Shown: positions 26,303-35,989, numbered from the stretch's first letter. The stretch: 64,000 bases of DNA from Aquisphaera insulae (GCF_011064615.1 NZ_JAALJH010000011.1:62001-126000), one strand, 5' to 3'. A program made the numbers and translations. The notes: generated from the sequence alone by a model not told the origin.

Positions 26303-28372
26303 TCATTCCTTCCGGCCGCGGACGCCGTGCCCGCCGGCCGTGATCGCGTAGGACTCGCCTCGATACGAGACGTGGTGCAGCGTGCCCTCGAAGCCGCGCG
26401 GCGACGTCGGCGCCCGCAGGGGGAAGCCGCTTGCTTCGCCGCCGAGGTCGGGACGGAAGCCGAAGAAGTCCCCGATGATCACGTCCGCGAAGGCGGCGCC
26501 GCAGCCCTCGTTGAAGTCCTGGCCGCCGCGGCGGGCGATCCGGACGACCGGCGACCGGCCCCGGCTGTCCGGGCCCACGAAGTCGTGCGACTGCGAGAAC
26601 GGCCCCTCGTGCGTGACCTGCTCCGCGGCGCGGAGGAACTCGACCGCCTCGTCGTCGCGGCCGAACCGGCAGAAGACGGCCATGGTCAGCGCGGGCCAGC
26701 CGTCGTAGCTCCCCATCGGGCCGTGGTCGGGCCGGTCGGACTCCGCCGCGGCCGGATCCTTCAGGCTCATCGCGCGCATCCAGGTCTCGGTCCGGAGCTC
26801 GCGGTCCACGAAGCCGATCATCTCCGCCTTGACCTCTCCGGTCAGGTCGCGGTCGAGGGCGTGGCCGATCATGATGAAGTCGAAGCAATGACGGAGCGGG
26901 ACCCGCCGGCCCGATCCGTCGACGGCGCTCCAGACCCCCTGGCCGGGCTCGTAGAGGGAGAGCACCGCGGGCAGGAGCCCCTCGGCCCTGGCCCGCAGCT
27001 CGCCGGCGCGGGCGTGATGGCCGGAAAGGTCCTGGTAGGCGGCGGCGCGGCGGAGCATGGCGACATTGGCGGCGTTGAGCGAGGGGACGCCCCGGACGTA
27101 GGTCGGCGAGCATTCCAGGAGGTTGTCCTTGCCGCCGTAGTCGGCCAGGGGGCTGCCCGCGGACAGTGGCCGCTTCTCGAAGGCGGTGGCGAGCTCGTCG
27201 AGGCGATCCAGGATCGTCCTGCCCGCGGCATCGGCCTTGAGGAAGGCGAGGTCGCCGGTCGTCGCCAGGTACGCGTCGAGGCAGCGGAAGATGCTCCAGT
27301 CGTTGGCGGCGTACCACGGCCCGGCCCCCTTGCCGGAGAGGCCGTCGACCGCGTAGCAGGCATCGCGGTCGAGCGCGAACCATCGGGCCAGTTGCTCGCG
27401 CATGACGGCGGGATCGAGCAGCGCCCAGGCGGTCGCCCACATGCCCGTGTCCCAGAAATAGGTCAGCGTGCTGCCCCATTCCGGGCCGACCGTGACGTAG
27501 CATCGGCGGCTGAACGGGAAGGTCGTGCGGCACATCAGGAGGGGCACGAGCGCCCCGTGATAGTAGACGCGGCGGATCCGCGGGTCGGCGGTGACCAGCG
27601 TCGGCAGGTGGCCGGAGAAATGGTCGTTGCCGGGCCGGAAGGCGGCCCGCCAGCGGTCCTCCCAGCGGGCTTTGGCGGCCTCGAAGGTGGCGTCGAAGTC
27701 CGCCGCCCATCGTCGGGCCAGGCCGGGGTCCGCGGCGACGGACACGACGAGCTCGAGGACCGATCGCCCGCCCGGCGCCAGCGTGATCGTCCACCGCGGA
27801 GGGTCCCCCTCCGGGGGCTGGACGGACGCGAAGGAGGCCCGGGTCGGACCGGCGGCCTCACCCTCGCCGGGGCGGGGCGTCGCCCAGGTCCGCCATCGCT
27901 CGGGCTCGTACGACCGCACGCGGCAGGTCGGGTCCAGGGCGATCTTCAGGGTGCGGGGGGCCTTGCCCGTGTTCTCCATCGTCAGCCGGATCAGGACGCC
28001 GGGCCGTTCGAACGCCATCCGCAGGGCGGACTCCATCGCCACGCCCTCCACGACGGTGCGGCGGCGGACCTCGTAGGGGAGCCATCGCGACTCCGACGCC
28101 GGGATGGGCCGTCCGTCCAGCAGGACCGACGCGGCCGTCCCCCCCTGCGAGGCCGGCGGGACCGTCAGGCAGGTGAAGCCCGTGAGGTTGTCCGTGGCCT
28201 TCACGCCCCCCGCGAAGTTGCAGACCGAGGGGAGATTCTCGAGCGACCCCGTCGGCATCCAGTCGCCGGCCAGCTCGTCGAGGGACGGCACGCCGGGCGG
28301 ATCGGCGGCGGAGGCCGGATCGGCGGTCGCGATCAAAAGGAGAAAACACGCGGATATGAAGATGCGGTACAT
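26303..28372 (-). CDS. Secreted six-hairpin glycosidase-like protein
   Basis: 689 residues with a clear signal peptide (about 1-22, MYRIFISACFLLLIATADPA). An N-terminal beta-sandwich (about 25-225) is followed by an (alpha/alpha)6 domain like GH63/GH15/trehalase-type enzymes: VGPEWGSTLTYFWDTGMWAT with the WDT motif, ANDWSIFRCLDAYL, DNLLECSPTYVRGVPSLNAA, and near the end MGSYDGWPALTMAVF. Acidic residues in WDT and in LLECSP are plausible catalytic or binding groups, but I cannot assign the substrate. It is co-directional with the RbsD gene upstream (about 200 bp) and the LamG protein downstream. Confidence 0.82.
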   Translation of the reverse strand: MYRIFISACFLLLIATADPASAADPPGVPSLDELAGDWMPTGSLENLPSVCNFAGGVKATDNLTGFTCLTVPPASQGGTAASVLLDGRPIPASESRWLPYEVRRRTVVEGVAMESALRMAFERPGVLIRLTMENTGKAPRTLKIALDPTCRVRSYEPERWRTWATPRPGEGEAAGPTRASFASVQPPEGDPPRWTITLAPGGRSVLELVVSVAADPGLARRWAADFDATFEAAKARWEDRWRAAFRPGNDHFSGHLPTLVTADPRIRRVYYHGALVPLLMCRTTFPFSRRCYVTVGPEWGSTLTYFWDTGMWATAWALLDPAVMREQLARWFALDRDACYAVDGLSGKGAGPWYAANDWSIFRCLDAYLATTGDLAFLKADAAGRTILDRLDELATAFEKRPLSAGSPLADYGGKDNLLECSPTYVRGVPSLNAANVAMLRRAAAYQDLSGHHARAGELRARAEGLLPAVLSLYEPGQGVWSAVDGSGRRVPLRHCFDFIMIGHALDRDLTGEVKAEMIGFVDRELRTETWMRAMSLKDPAAAESDRPDHGPMGSYDGWPALTMAVFCRFGRDDEAVEFLRAAEQVTHEGPFSQSHDFVGPDSRGRSPVVRIARRGGQDFNEGCGAAFADVIIGDFFGFRPDLGGEASGFPLRAPTSPRGFEGTLHHVSYRGESYAITAGGHGVRGRKE

Positions 28373-28568
28373 CCTGGTGTCCCCTGCGGGTGGCGTCGTC
28401 GCTCCGTTCGGGTCGGGCTGGCGGACGATTCAGGGCGGGCGTGGTCGGCGGGCGGGGCGAGTCCTCGGGGCGCAATCGTGGCACAACCGGAGGGCCGGTG
28501 ACATGGGGTAGCGGGAATTCGCGGACGGGGCTCGGGCCCGGCCCGAGCCGTCCGGGTTTCGCCCGCCC

Positions 28569-28964
28569 TCAGAATGCGCTGCCGGCGACCAGGCGGATGT
28601 TGGCGTACGGGCTGAACTCGGCGGTCCGGATGATCCCCTTGACGTCCAGGGACTGCTCCCGGAACTCGTGGAAGGGGACCTCGTCGACGTCGATGTCGCC
28701 GAGCAGCTTGACCATCTCCTGGAAGAGGCGGGGGCTGTAGTCCTTGATCTCGGCGGGGACGGCGAACGACTCGATGACGAGCTCCTCGGCGACGGCGCGG
28801 ACCACGTCGAGCAGCCGGGGGATCCCCGGGGTGAGGGTCAGGTCGATGACGTGCCCGTCGGTCGGCAGGGGGTACGCGGCGTCGACGATCAGGAGTTCGT
28901 CGGTGTGCCCCAGTTCGGCCAGGAGCGAGCAGATCGCCGGGTTGAGGATGCCGCCCTTCTTCAT
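28569..28964 (-). CDS. rbsD: D-ribose pyranase (RbsD/FucU family)
   Basis: 131 residues. Converts between pyranose and furanose forms of D-ribose (or a related sugar) so kinases can use it. The motif MKKGGILNPAICSLLAELGH with H20, and TDELLIVDAAYPLP with D28, match the catalytic His20 and Asp28 of the E. coli enzyme; the C-terminus has the expected FSPYANIRL segment. The start at 28964 follows GGAAGGG; an open upstream extension has no similarity. There is no ribokinase or ribose transporter nearby, so it is an orphan. It heads the leftward cluster of two secreted glycosidase-like genes, suggesting use of a released sugar, which is inference. Confidence 0.92.
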   Translation of the reverse strand: MKKGGILNPAICSLLAELGHTDELLIVDAAYPLPTDGHVIDLTLTPGIPRLLDVVRAVAEELVIESFAVPAEIKDYSPRLFQEMVKLLGDIDVDEVPFHEFREQSLDVKGIIRTAEFSPYANIRLVAGSAF

Positions 28965-29232
28965 CACGCCCTTCCCTTCCGAAGCAGATCTCGGGGCCGG
29001 CGGGAGGCCGGCGGAGACGACCCGCGGCCCGGACGAGGCATCGAGGAGCGGCCACGCCCGGTCGTCGGTCACGTGCGCGGCCCGGTCGGCCGCATCGATC
29101 CAGCGCAGGGTGGCCCCGACGCCGCAGCCGGCAAAGCCGTGTTCCTGCTCGCGGGGCCTTCGAAGTATAACGGTTAGGCTGGCTTTGCTCCACCCCGGCA
29201 GCATCGCCGCGGAGAGCCGGAGAGTCGCCACC

Positions 29233-31515
29233 ATGCGTGACCGCGATCCAGGGAGCCAGGTCGCCGCCCGGCCGCTCCTCGCGCTGGCCCTGGCCGCGAT
29301 CGTCGCCGGCGGCCTCTCCTGCGGGGGAGACGGGGGGGCTGTCGGCCCGGCGGGCGGCACCGCGACGGGCACCCCGGGCCCGGGCGAGGGGCCGGGCCCG
29401 GCCCGGTCGATCGGCCTGATCTCGACGATCCACGACCCGAGGCTTCGCCCTCTGCTCGACGCCGCCGACCGCTGGCGACGCGAGCGGGGGCCGGCGCGGA
29501 AGGTCCTCGACCAGGTCTATCTCGTCCCCGACGTCCCCACCTTCCTGGAGGCGCTCGGGGACTGGGATGAGCATGCGTATTTCCCCATCCTGATCGATGA
29601 CCCGGCCTGGACCCTGCCGTTCCTGCGTGCCTTCCGCCCCGCGCGGATCGTCCGGGTGCGGTCGCGCCGGCCCCGGCCGGCGATCGCCCCCTGGGTCGCG
29701 GCCCGGCTGGCGGTGGCCCGGAGCTGGTCGGATCGATCGGTGCCCGACGATCGGCTCGATGACCCGGCGAGCTTCCCCTCGCGACTCGGGCCGACGCCGC
29801 CGGGCCTGGTGCTCAGCGACGCCGGCAGCCCCATGCTGGCGGGCGCCGCGGCCCTGGCCGCCGGTCGCTTCGAGCCGCTGGTCCGGCTGGGGCCGATCCT
29901 CGTCGACGAGTCCGGTGGGCCCAGCCGGTTCGCCGACGTGCTCACCCTGCCGCAGGCGGTCCAGGTCGCCCGGGCGGTCGAGTCCGTGGCCGCGGCGGCG
30001 GCGGCCCCGCACGCGTCGATGGGCGATCGGTGCGACTTCCTCACCCTGGCGATGGACTGGCCCTATCGCTATCGCCACGACGCTGACGCCAGGCCCGTCC
30101 GGGGGGAGCATGCCCTCGACGACCTGATCGGCCGGGTGCTGGTCCCCGGCCAGGGGCCCGGTGCGGACCTCGACGCGTCGCGGACGCGATGGGCCTTCGT
30201 CGGCCGCCTGCTGGGCGGGCCCGAAGCGAGCGTCTATCGGGCCATGGGCTCGCTCTTCCTCCAGCCGTCCGGGACCATCCTCTGGAATACCTATCCGTCC
30301 GGCGGCCCGTGGGACGCCTATGCGATGAACCTGGCCGACGTGATCCTCGGGAGCTTCCGGCGGACGTCCCCCGAACCGCTCCATCGCGCCGGGACGGCGG
30401 CGAGCCTGGCGGCCTGGCACCGGGCGTTCGACCCCGCCAGCCGGTTCGGCCTGGTCCTGGTGAACTCGTCCGGCGGCCCCGACTTCTTCACCATCACGGG
30501 CGGGCCGGGCCGGCCGTCGGACGTACCCCGGGGCGTCCCCGCGGCGGTCGCCATGGTCCACAGCTTCTCGGCGGCCGACCCCATGGACCCGGGGACGATC
30601 GCCGGCCGATGGCTGGACCAGGGGGCGTTCCTCTACTACGGCTCGATGAACGAGCCGTACCTCCAGGCGTTCCGCCCCCCGACGCTGGTCGCCGGGCTGG
30701 CCGCCAGGGGGATGCCGCTGGTCGCGGCCCTGCGGCAGGGGGAGGACGAGGTCTATGGCCGCCCCTGGAGGCTCGCCTACCTGGGCGACCCCCTCTACCG
30801 CCTGCTCGCCGGATCCGAGGAATCGAGCCGCGTGCGGGTCACTCCGCCCGCCGATGAGCTCGCCCGCGACCATCCCGGCTGGATGGTCCGCGAGATCACC
30901 GCGAGGGATGTTTCGCTCGCCCCGGGCGGCGACGAGGAGGGCCGCCTGGAAGGGTGCCTGACGGCCGCCCTGGGCGCCCTCTGCGGCGGCGGAGGTCCCG
31001 GCGGCGAAGGCCAAGGCGAGGGCGAGGGCGGTGGCGATGCGGTGTGGCGATCCGCCCTGGTGTCCCTCGAGCGGTCGAAGCTGCCGCCGGGCCTGCGCCC
31101 GGCGCTCGACGAGCTGATGATCGATGCCGCCCTCCACGGCGGCGAACCCGGGCGGCTCCTCGACTGGCTCCTGAAGATCCCGCCCGGGGAGGCCGGGCCC
31201 AGGATCGAGCGGGCCGTGGAGACCGTGGCGACGGCCCGGGTCTTCGACGCGTCCGGCCGGGGCATGCTCGCCCCGGCCCTCGACGCCTGGGAATCGGTCC
31301 TCCGCCGTCGCTGGCCGGCCGGCGCGCGCTTCCCCGTCCAGCTCACCGAGCGGCTGGCCGCGATCGTGGAGGCCGGGCCGCCCGCCGATCGGGTCCGCTT
31401 TCGCGACCGCCTCTCCGGCCTCTGCCGGGAGTTCGCCGCCGAATCGTCCCGATCCTCGCTGGCCGAGGCGCTCGCCGAGCCGCTTCGGCGGGCTTCGGAG
31501 GCGAGTCTTCGGTGA
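29233..31515 (+). CDS. Large lipoprotein, hypothetical
   Basis: 760 residues from the ATG at 29233 (divergent from rbsD). N-terminus with hydrophobic stretch and lipobox GGLSC, so a secreted lipoprotein. A Gly/Pro linker (about 35-60) leads into a large domain. In the middle, TILWNTYPSGGPWDAYAMNL and FLYYGSMNEPYLQAFRPP, then LAYLGDPLYRLL, recall the end of caspase-hemoglobinase-like (C25/TIGR03790-type) proteins in which EPYL and GDPLYRP are typical, but no certain His/Cys pair can be pointed to. The C-terminal about 200 residues are helical. Confidence in the gene is high, in the family low. Confidence 0.7.
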   Translation: MRDRDPGSQVAARPLLALALAAIVAGGLSCGGDGGAVGPAGGTATGTPGPGEGPGPARSIGLISTIHDPRLRPLLDAADRWRRERGPARKVLDQVYLVPDVPTFLEALGDWDEHAYFPILIDDPAWTLPFLRAFRPARIVRVRSRRPRPAIAPWVAARLAVARSWSDRSVPDDRLDDPASFPSRLGPTPPGLVLSDAGSPMLAGAAALAAGRFEPLVRLGPILVDESGGPSRFADVLTLPQAVQVARAVESVAAAAAAPHASMGDRCDFLTLAMDWPYRYRHDADARPVRGEHALDDLIGRVLVPGQGPGADLDASRTRWAFVGRLLGGPEASVYRAMGSLFLQPSGTILWNTYPSGGPWDAYAMNLADVILGSFRRTSPEPLHRAGTAASLAAWHRAFDPASRFGLVLVNSSGGPDFFTITGGPGRPSDVPRGVPAAVAMVHSFSAADPMDPGTIAGRWLDQGAFLYYGSMNEPYLQAFRPPTLVAGLAARGMPLVAALRQGEDEVYGRPWRLAYLGDPLYRLLAGSEESSRVRVTPPADELARDHPGWMVREITARDVSLAPGGDEEGRLEGCLTAALGALCGGGGPGGEGQGEGEGGGDAVWRSALVSLERSKLPPGLRPALDELMIDAALHGGEPGRLLDWLLKIPPGEAGPRIERAVETVATARVFDASGRGMLAPALDAWESVLRRRWPAGARFPVQLTERLAAIVEAGPPADRVRFRDRLSGLCREFAAESSRSSLAEALAEPLRRASEASLR

Positions 31516-31634
31516 TGGCCGGGCCAATCATGACGGGGGGCTGGACAATCCGGGGGCCCGGGGAGACGATGTCGGCCCGCCGAGGGCCTTGTGAGCCATG
31601 GTCGAATCGACTCATCGACGAAGAGGTGGACCGC

Positions 31635-32291
31635 ATGCGCAGCATTCTTAGGGCAATCTCTCGCACCCACGCCGGGTTCCTCCTGATCGGGCTGGTGGGC
31701 TTTCTGGCCGGGGTCTTCACCGCCCAGGGCGTCGGCCGGGCGTTCGCGAACGGGCAGGAGGGGGGGCATGAGAAGGGGAAGGCCGGCTGGTCCGACGTGA
31801 AGGCGCCGGTCCAGGAGGTCCTGCACTGCCCCCTGGCCTTCGCCGGCGTCCATCTGGAGAAGGCCGAGCCGACCAACGCCCAGGTCGCCTATCACTTCTG
31901 CAAGCCGCTCAACGACGACCTGAGCCAGTGCCTCCTGTACGACGGCACCGGCCCGGACGCGAAGCTGATCGGCGTGGAATACCTCGTCAGCGGCGCGACC
32001 TACGACGCGATGCCGGCCGAGGAGAAGGCCAACTGGCACGATCATCGCTTCGAGGTGGATTCGGGCCTGCTACGCAGCCTGATCCAGAAGGGGGATGAAG
32101 AGAAGCAGACGCTGGCCAAGGTGCGGACGCTCTACGGCAAGATCACCCACACCTGGTCCCGGGGCAAGGCCTACCCGGAGGGCCCGCCGCGACTCTTCTG
32201 GGCGGTCACCGGCGAGGCCCCGTTCCTGGCCCCGGCCGCGAGCTCCCTCCCCGCCGCGATGAGGCCGGCCGGTGCCTCGAAGTCGCCCTGA
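31635..32291 (+). CDS. DUF1264 (OBAP-like) membrane-anchored protein
   Basis: 218 residues, ATG at 31635 with GAAGAGGTGG upstream. An N-terminal membrane segment or signal (about 11-34, HAGFLLIGLVGFLAGVFTAQ) is followed by a DUF1264 domain: VAYHFCKPLNDDLSQCLLYD, LIGVEYLVSGATYDAMPAEE and NWHDHRFEVDSGLL, all hallmarks of this family, which is also found in plants as oil-body-associated proteins. The histidine pairs suggest metal or small ligand binding, unproven. Ends in an Ala/Pro-rich tail. Same strand as the lipoprotein gene, 119 bp downstream. Confidence 0.88.
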   Translation: MRSILRAISRTHAGFLLIGLVGFLAGVFTAQGVGRAFANGQEGGHEKGKAGWSDVKAPVQEVLHCPLAFAGVHLEKAEPTNAQVAYHFCKPLNDDLSQCLLYDGTGPDAKLIGVEYLVSGATYDAMPAEEKANWHDHRFEVDSGLLRSLIQKGDEEKQTLAKVRTLYGKITHTWSRGKAYPEGPPRLFWAVTGEAPFLAPAASSLPAAMRPAGASKSP

Positions 32292-32419
32292 GCGTCCGCC
32301 GGCTCCGTCGCCGGGGATGCAACCCGCCGCCAAGTCTGCTTGCCCTGCCCGGTCCCTCACGCTAGGATGGGCCTATCTTGCCCAGGTACGCGGACGCCGA
32401 CGGCCCTCCGCAACCCTGT

Positions 32420-32490
<71 letters not shown>

Positions 32491-32592
32491 CTCACCGTTC
32501 GGGGACGTTCAGCATCCCGTCTGGATTGTCCTGATCCGCCGGGATCTGTGCCGGATCGCCGGAAATGGCCCCGGCACTCGAAGCCGGAAGCC

Positions 32593-32862
32593 ATGGCGAC
32601 GACGACAGAGAATGCGTCCGTAATCCGACCACCTGCCCCGGATCTGCCGGAATGCCGTTTCCCCTCGTGGAAGGTCGTCGGGAAGGTCCTGGCCTTCCTG
32701 GTCCTTTCCGTGTCGTGGGTGTACAGGTGGGGACGCCTCAACCGGATTATACCCCAGCCCTGGCGGTCGATCCTGGGCCTGGTCGTCCTGGCAGCGATCG
32801 TCTCCACCCTCGTCCTGGTTCCGAAGCTTGCCACCTCGCGTCGAGTCCGGCACGACGTCTGA
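32593..32862 (+). CDS. Small membrane protein, hypothetical
   Basis: 89 residues with two hydrophobic segments (about 27-44, VVGKVLAFLVLSVSWVY region; about 60-77, SILGLVVLAAIVSTLVLV) and a basic C-terminus. ATG at 32593 with only a weak ribosome site (CCGGAAG). The frame is open upstream through the tRNA, so the start is chosen by the membrane topology. No family recognised. May belong with the methyltransferase and glycosyltransferase genes that follow. Confidence 0.45.
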   Translation: MATTTENASVIRPPAPDLPECRFPSWKVVGKVLAFLVLSVSWVYRWGRLNRIIPQPWRSILGLVVLAAIVSTLVLVPKLATSRRVRHDV

Positions 32863-33011
32863 CGCGGCCGGTCGTGACCATTCCCGGGCTCGTTCCCGAC
32901 GAGTTGACAGGAGCTTAGGGATGCCCGTAAGCTTGTACAGCCATCGGATTCCGCGGATGGATCGATGCAGGTGCTTTCCCTGAAGACCATCGCAGAGCAA
33001 CGGCATACATC

Positions 33012-33674
33012 ATGAACGATGCAGAGTCGCGGGCCCTCGAGTCGGGCGGGACCAGCTCTACCGCAATCTATCGCATGGCCGTCCGGACGTTGAAGGAGTT
33101 CGGGCCCACCGGCGGCCTGCTCGTTGACGTCGGCTGCGGCAAGGCCCAACTCTGGCCCCACCTCGCGGACAGCTTCTCGGACTACATCGGAGCGGACGTC
33201 ATCCGCTACCAGGGCTATCCCGACGCGCTGAAGTTCGTGAAGGTGGACCTCGACACCGGGGGAGTTCCGCTCCCTGCGGGGCACGCCGACACGGTCGCCT
33301 CGATTGAGACCATCGAACATCTGGAGAACCCGCGGGCCTTCTTCCGAGAGCTCGTACGGCTTGTCAGGCCGGGTGGGGTCGTGCTGGTCACGACGCCGAA
33401 TCAGCTCAGCCTCGTCAGCCTCCTCTGCCTGCTGGGGCGGCACCACTACCGGTTCTTCAAGGAAGGGCCGGGGCTCTATCCCGCCCACATCACGGCCCTC
33501 CTGGAGCTCGACCTCATCCGGATCGCCCAGGAATGCGGGCTTGGTGACGTGAAAATCTACTATTCCAACGCGATCCAGATTCCACGCACGGTGCGCCGAC
33601 TCCCGCGATTCTTCCGCGGCCGATGGTTCAGCGACAACCTTGCGATCATCGGACGCAAGCCGCCGTCGGCCTGA
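33012..33674 (+). CDS. Class I SAM-dependent methyltransferase
   Basis: 220 residues, Methyltransf_11-like Rossmann fold. Motif I is LLVDVGCGKAQLWPHL (about 36-51), motif II acidic residue in YIGADV, motif post-I with DLDTGGVPLPAG, and motif IV/V ADTVASIETIEHLENPRAFF with RLVRPGGVVLVTTPN. The C-terminal part (PRTVRRLPRFFRGRWFSDNL) resembles enzymes acting on lipids or polysaccharide precursors. Immediately followed by a glycosyltransferase gene starting 4 bp after its stop, so the two likely modify the same glycan or glycolipid. Confidence 0.88.
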   Translation: MNDAESRALESGGTSSTAIYRMAVRTLKEFGPTGGLLVDVGCGKAQLWPHLADSFSDYIGADVIRYQGYPDALKFVKVDLDTGGVPLPAGHADTVASIETIEHLENPRAFFRELVRLVRPGGVVLVTTPNQLSLVSLLCLLGRHHYRFFKEGPGLYPAHITALLELDLIRIAQECGLGDVKIYYSNAIQIPRTVRRLPRFFRGRWFSDNLAIIGRKPPSA

Positions 33675-33678
33675 GCGG

Positions 33679-34605
33679 ATGGTGCAGCGAACCTTCGAGG
33701 CATTTCGGATGGCCCACGCGACATCGCCCCCACCCCCCCCATTCTTCACCCTCACCTACCATCGCGACGTCAAGTGGGCGACCGGCTGCCTCCGGGCGGC
33801 GCGCACTTACCTTCGCGATGCCTTCGAATTCTTCCTGATGGAAGACGGGACCCTGACGGCCGACGACAAGGCGAGGCTGCGAGAGGAACTGGAGGGGGTA
33901 CGTTTCCTTGAGCGGGAAGAACTCGATGACCGAGTCAGCCCTGCGCTCCGGGGCAAGCCCCACTGTCAGGCGTACCGGGCCAGGTTCGGGCAGGCGCTGA
34001 AATTGATCGACGTCGGCCTCCTGGCGGGCGGTCCGTTCGCCCAGTGCGACAGCGACATCCTGTTCATCCGCCCGACGGAGGGCATGGATCGTCGCGGGCT
34101 GGACGAGGGTATCGTTTCGATGCAGGATACCAACTCGGCCTACTCCGTCAGCTATCGCAACCGCCACTTTGGCGGTGGCCGGATTCGCCTGCCTCTGTCC
34201 TTCAACTCCGGCTTCATGTTCGTCGGCAAAGGGGCCTTCGATCTCGACTTCATCGAGTGGTTCCTGGGGCATGACATCTATCAGGCCACGGCCTGGGTCA
34301 TCGAGCAGACGGCCTGGGCCGCCCTCGCGGGGCGCCACGGGGCACGCTACTTTGCTCCGGATCAGGTCGCATTTCCCCTGTTCAACCGCCCGTACAACCC
34401 GGCCCGCTGCGCGGTCCTCCACTTCGCCGGCCGGGCTCGCGTCCGGCTCGATGACCCCGATTTCCTCGAACAGATGAGGCGAGACGCGCTTCCCTATCAG
34501 GAGAGCGTCACTCGGCTCGAGACGATTCCGGTGACCAATGCGGGGCCCTGGCGTGACCTCTACGGCCGTATCTCTCGACGGCTCACCTCCCGCAACGAAC
34601 TCTGA
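33679..34605 (+). CDS. Glycosyltransferase with DxD-like motif
   Basis: 308 residues from ATG at 33679, 4 bp after the methyltransferase stop. Nucleotide-diphospho-sugar transferase-type fold (GT-A): TLTYHRDVKWATGCLRAART at the start, then FAQCDSDILFIRP with the D-x-D metal site, VSYRNRHFGGG, LSFNSGFMFVG and YFAPDQVAFPLFN with a final conserved Asp and Gln. Closest to GT8- or GT32-like enzymes in layout; the donor sugar cannot be told. Cytoplasmic. Coupled to the methyltransferase. Confidence 0.8.
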   Translation: MVQRTFEAFRMAHATSPPPPPFFTLTYHRDVKWATGCLRAARTYLRDAFEFFLMEDGTLTADDKARLREELEGVRFLEREELDDRVSPALRGKPHCQAYRARFGQALKLIDVGLLAGGPFAQCDSDILFIRPTEGMDRRGLDEGIVSMQDTNSAYSVSYRNRHFGGGRIRLPLSFNSGFMFVGKGAFDLDFIEWFLGHDIYQATAWVIEQTAWAALAGRHGARYFAPDQVAFPLFNRPYNPARCAVLHFAGRARVRLDDPDFLEQMRRDALPYQESVTRLETIPVTNAGPWRDLYGRISRRLTSRNEL

Positions 34606-34687
34606 AAGCCGACGGGAAGCTCATCCCGGTCCTGCCCTCCTCGGAGTCCCTCCCGCCGTGCTGCCTCGCGCTCGATACTCCCGCGGG

Positions 34688-35953
34688 ATGGTCCTCGAAT
34701 GGCGGCTGGTGCTCCCGCTCCTCGCGGCTTCGGCCATGGCCCAACGACCCGAGCCGCAGACGACCTACGGATCCGTCGATGCCTCGACGATCGACGGCAA
34801 GGTCCTCTGCGGATACCAGGCCTGGTTCCGCTGCCCCGGCGATCGGGACGGCCGCGGCTGGTATCACTGGAGCCGCGACGGCCGGCGGATCGCGCCGGAG
34901 ACGCTCACCTTCGAGATGTGGCCCGACATGGCCGCGTATGGCGAGGGCGAGCGCTACCCGGCCCCGGGCTTCACCCTGCCGGACGGCTCGCCCGCCACGC
35001 TCTTCAGCTCCGCGAATCCGACGACGATCCTCCGCCACTTCCGCTGGATGGCCGAGCACGAGATCGACGGCGCCCTGGTGCAGCACTTCCTGGTCGGCCT
35101 GCCCGGCGGCCCGATCGCGGAGCTCTACCCGACACGCCGGAAGGTCCTCGAGGAGATCGCCGGGGCGGCCGGCGCCACGGGGCGAACCTGGGCCATCGCG
35201 TACGACATCGCGGGGATGCCGCCGGAGACGATCTATGATGTGCTCACGTCCGACTGGAAGCGGTCGGTCGATTCGGGCCTCGTCGGCGGGCCGCGGTATC
35301 TCCGCCAGGACGGGAAGCCCGTCGTCCAGGTCTGGGGCTTCTACCGCAAGAGCCCGTCGAACCCCATGACCCCGGAACTGGCCCATCGGATCGTGGACTT
35401 CTTCAAGGTGGAGTGTCGGGGCAAGTACGCGGCCTACCTCATCGGCGGCGGCGACTGGGACTGGCGGCGGGACGAGGAGCAGCGGAAGGTCGTCCACCGG
35501 TTCGACGCCTACTCGCCCTGGAACGTGGGCAACTGGCGGCGGGACGAGAAGGGGGAGGCCCATGCCTCGACCGGCTGGTGGGACGAGGACCGCCGCGACT
35601 GCGAAGGCCACGGCGTCCGCTGGCTGCCGGTGGTCTACCCCGGCTTCGGCTGGGACAACCTCACGAGGAAGCCCCCGGGCACCTCGACGATCCCCCGCCG
35701 CCGAGGTGCCTTCTACTGGGAGCAGTTCCGCGACCTCCGCCGGCTGGGCGTCCGGTCGGTCGTCGTGGCGATGTTCGACGAGGTGGACGAGGGGACGGCG
35801 ATCTTCAAGGTGACGAGCACGCCGCCCACGCAGGCCCATTTCCTGACCTTCGAGGGGCTGCCCTCGGACTGGTATCTGCGGCTCACCCGCGAGGGCGCGA
35901 GGCTCCTCCGCGGCGACCGCCCCGATAGCGAGGCGATCCCGATCCAGCCGTGA
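34688..35953 (+). CDS. GH71/GH99-like secreted protein
   Basis: 421 residues. A short N-terminal hydrophobic signal (MVLEWRLVLPLLAASAMAQ) ends before VDASTIDGKVLCGYQAWFRC, typical of glycoside hydrolase family 71/99-like domains in which GYQ-x-WF begins the TIM barrel. Other family motifs are FRWMAEHEIDGALVQHF and VVQVWGFYRKSP, then DAYSPWNVGNW and WLPVVYPGFGWDNL, VVVAMFDEVDEGTAIFKV. Catalytic acids are probably in FDEVDEGT, as in GH99 enzymes. It is probably an exo-acting enzyme on an alpha-linked mannan or glucan. The start at 34688 begins the signal; a longer frame overlaps the previous gene and lacks support. Confidence 0.85.
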   Translation: MVLEWRLVLPLLAASAMAQRPEPQTTYGSVDASTIDGKVLCGYQAWFRCPGDRDGRGWYHWSRDGRRIAPETLTFEMWPDMAAYGEGERYPAPGFTLPDGSPATLFSSANPTTILRHFRWMAEHEIDGALVQHFLVGLPGGPIAELYPTRRKVLEEIAGAAGATGRTWAIAYDIAGMPPETIYDVLTSDWKRSVDSGLVGGPRYLRQDGKPVVQVWGFYRKSPSNPMTPELAHRIVDFFKVECRGKYAAYLIGGGDWDWRRDEEQRKVVHRFDAYSPWNVGNWRRDEKGEAHASTGWWDEDRRDCEGHGVRWLPVVYPGFGWDNLTRKPPGTSTIPRRRGAFYWEQFRDLRRLGVRSVVVAMFDEVDEGTAIFKVTSTPPTQAHFLTFEGLPSDWYLRLTREGARLLRGDRPDSEAIPIQP

Positions 35954-35989
35954 GAGGCCATCGTCGTTCCCGCTTGACTCGCGGCCCGG

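Noticed and set aside
28333..31527. Antisense frame of 1064 residues across the lipoprotein and rbsD region
   Set aside because: Overlaps strongly supported genes (rbsD, the lipoprotein), has composition of a shadow and no signal peptide or motifs of its own.
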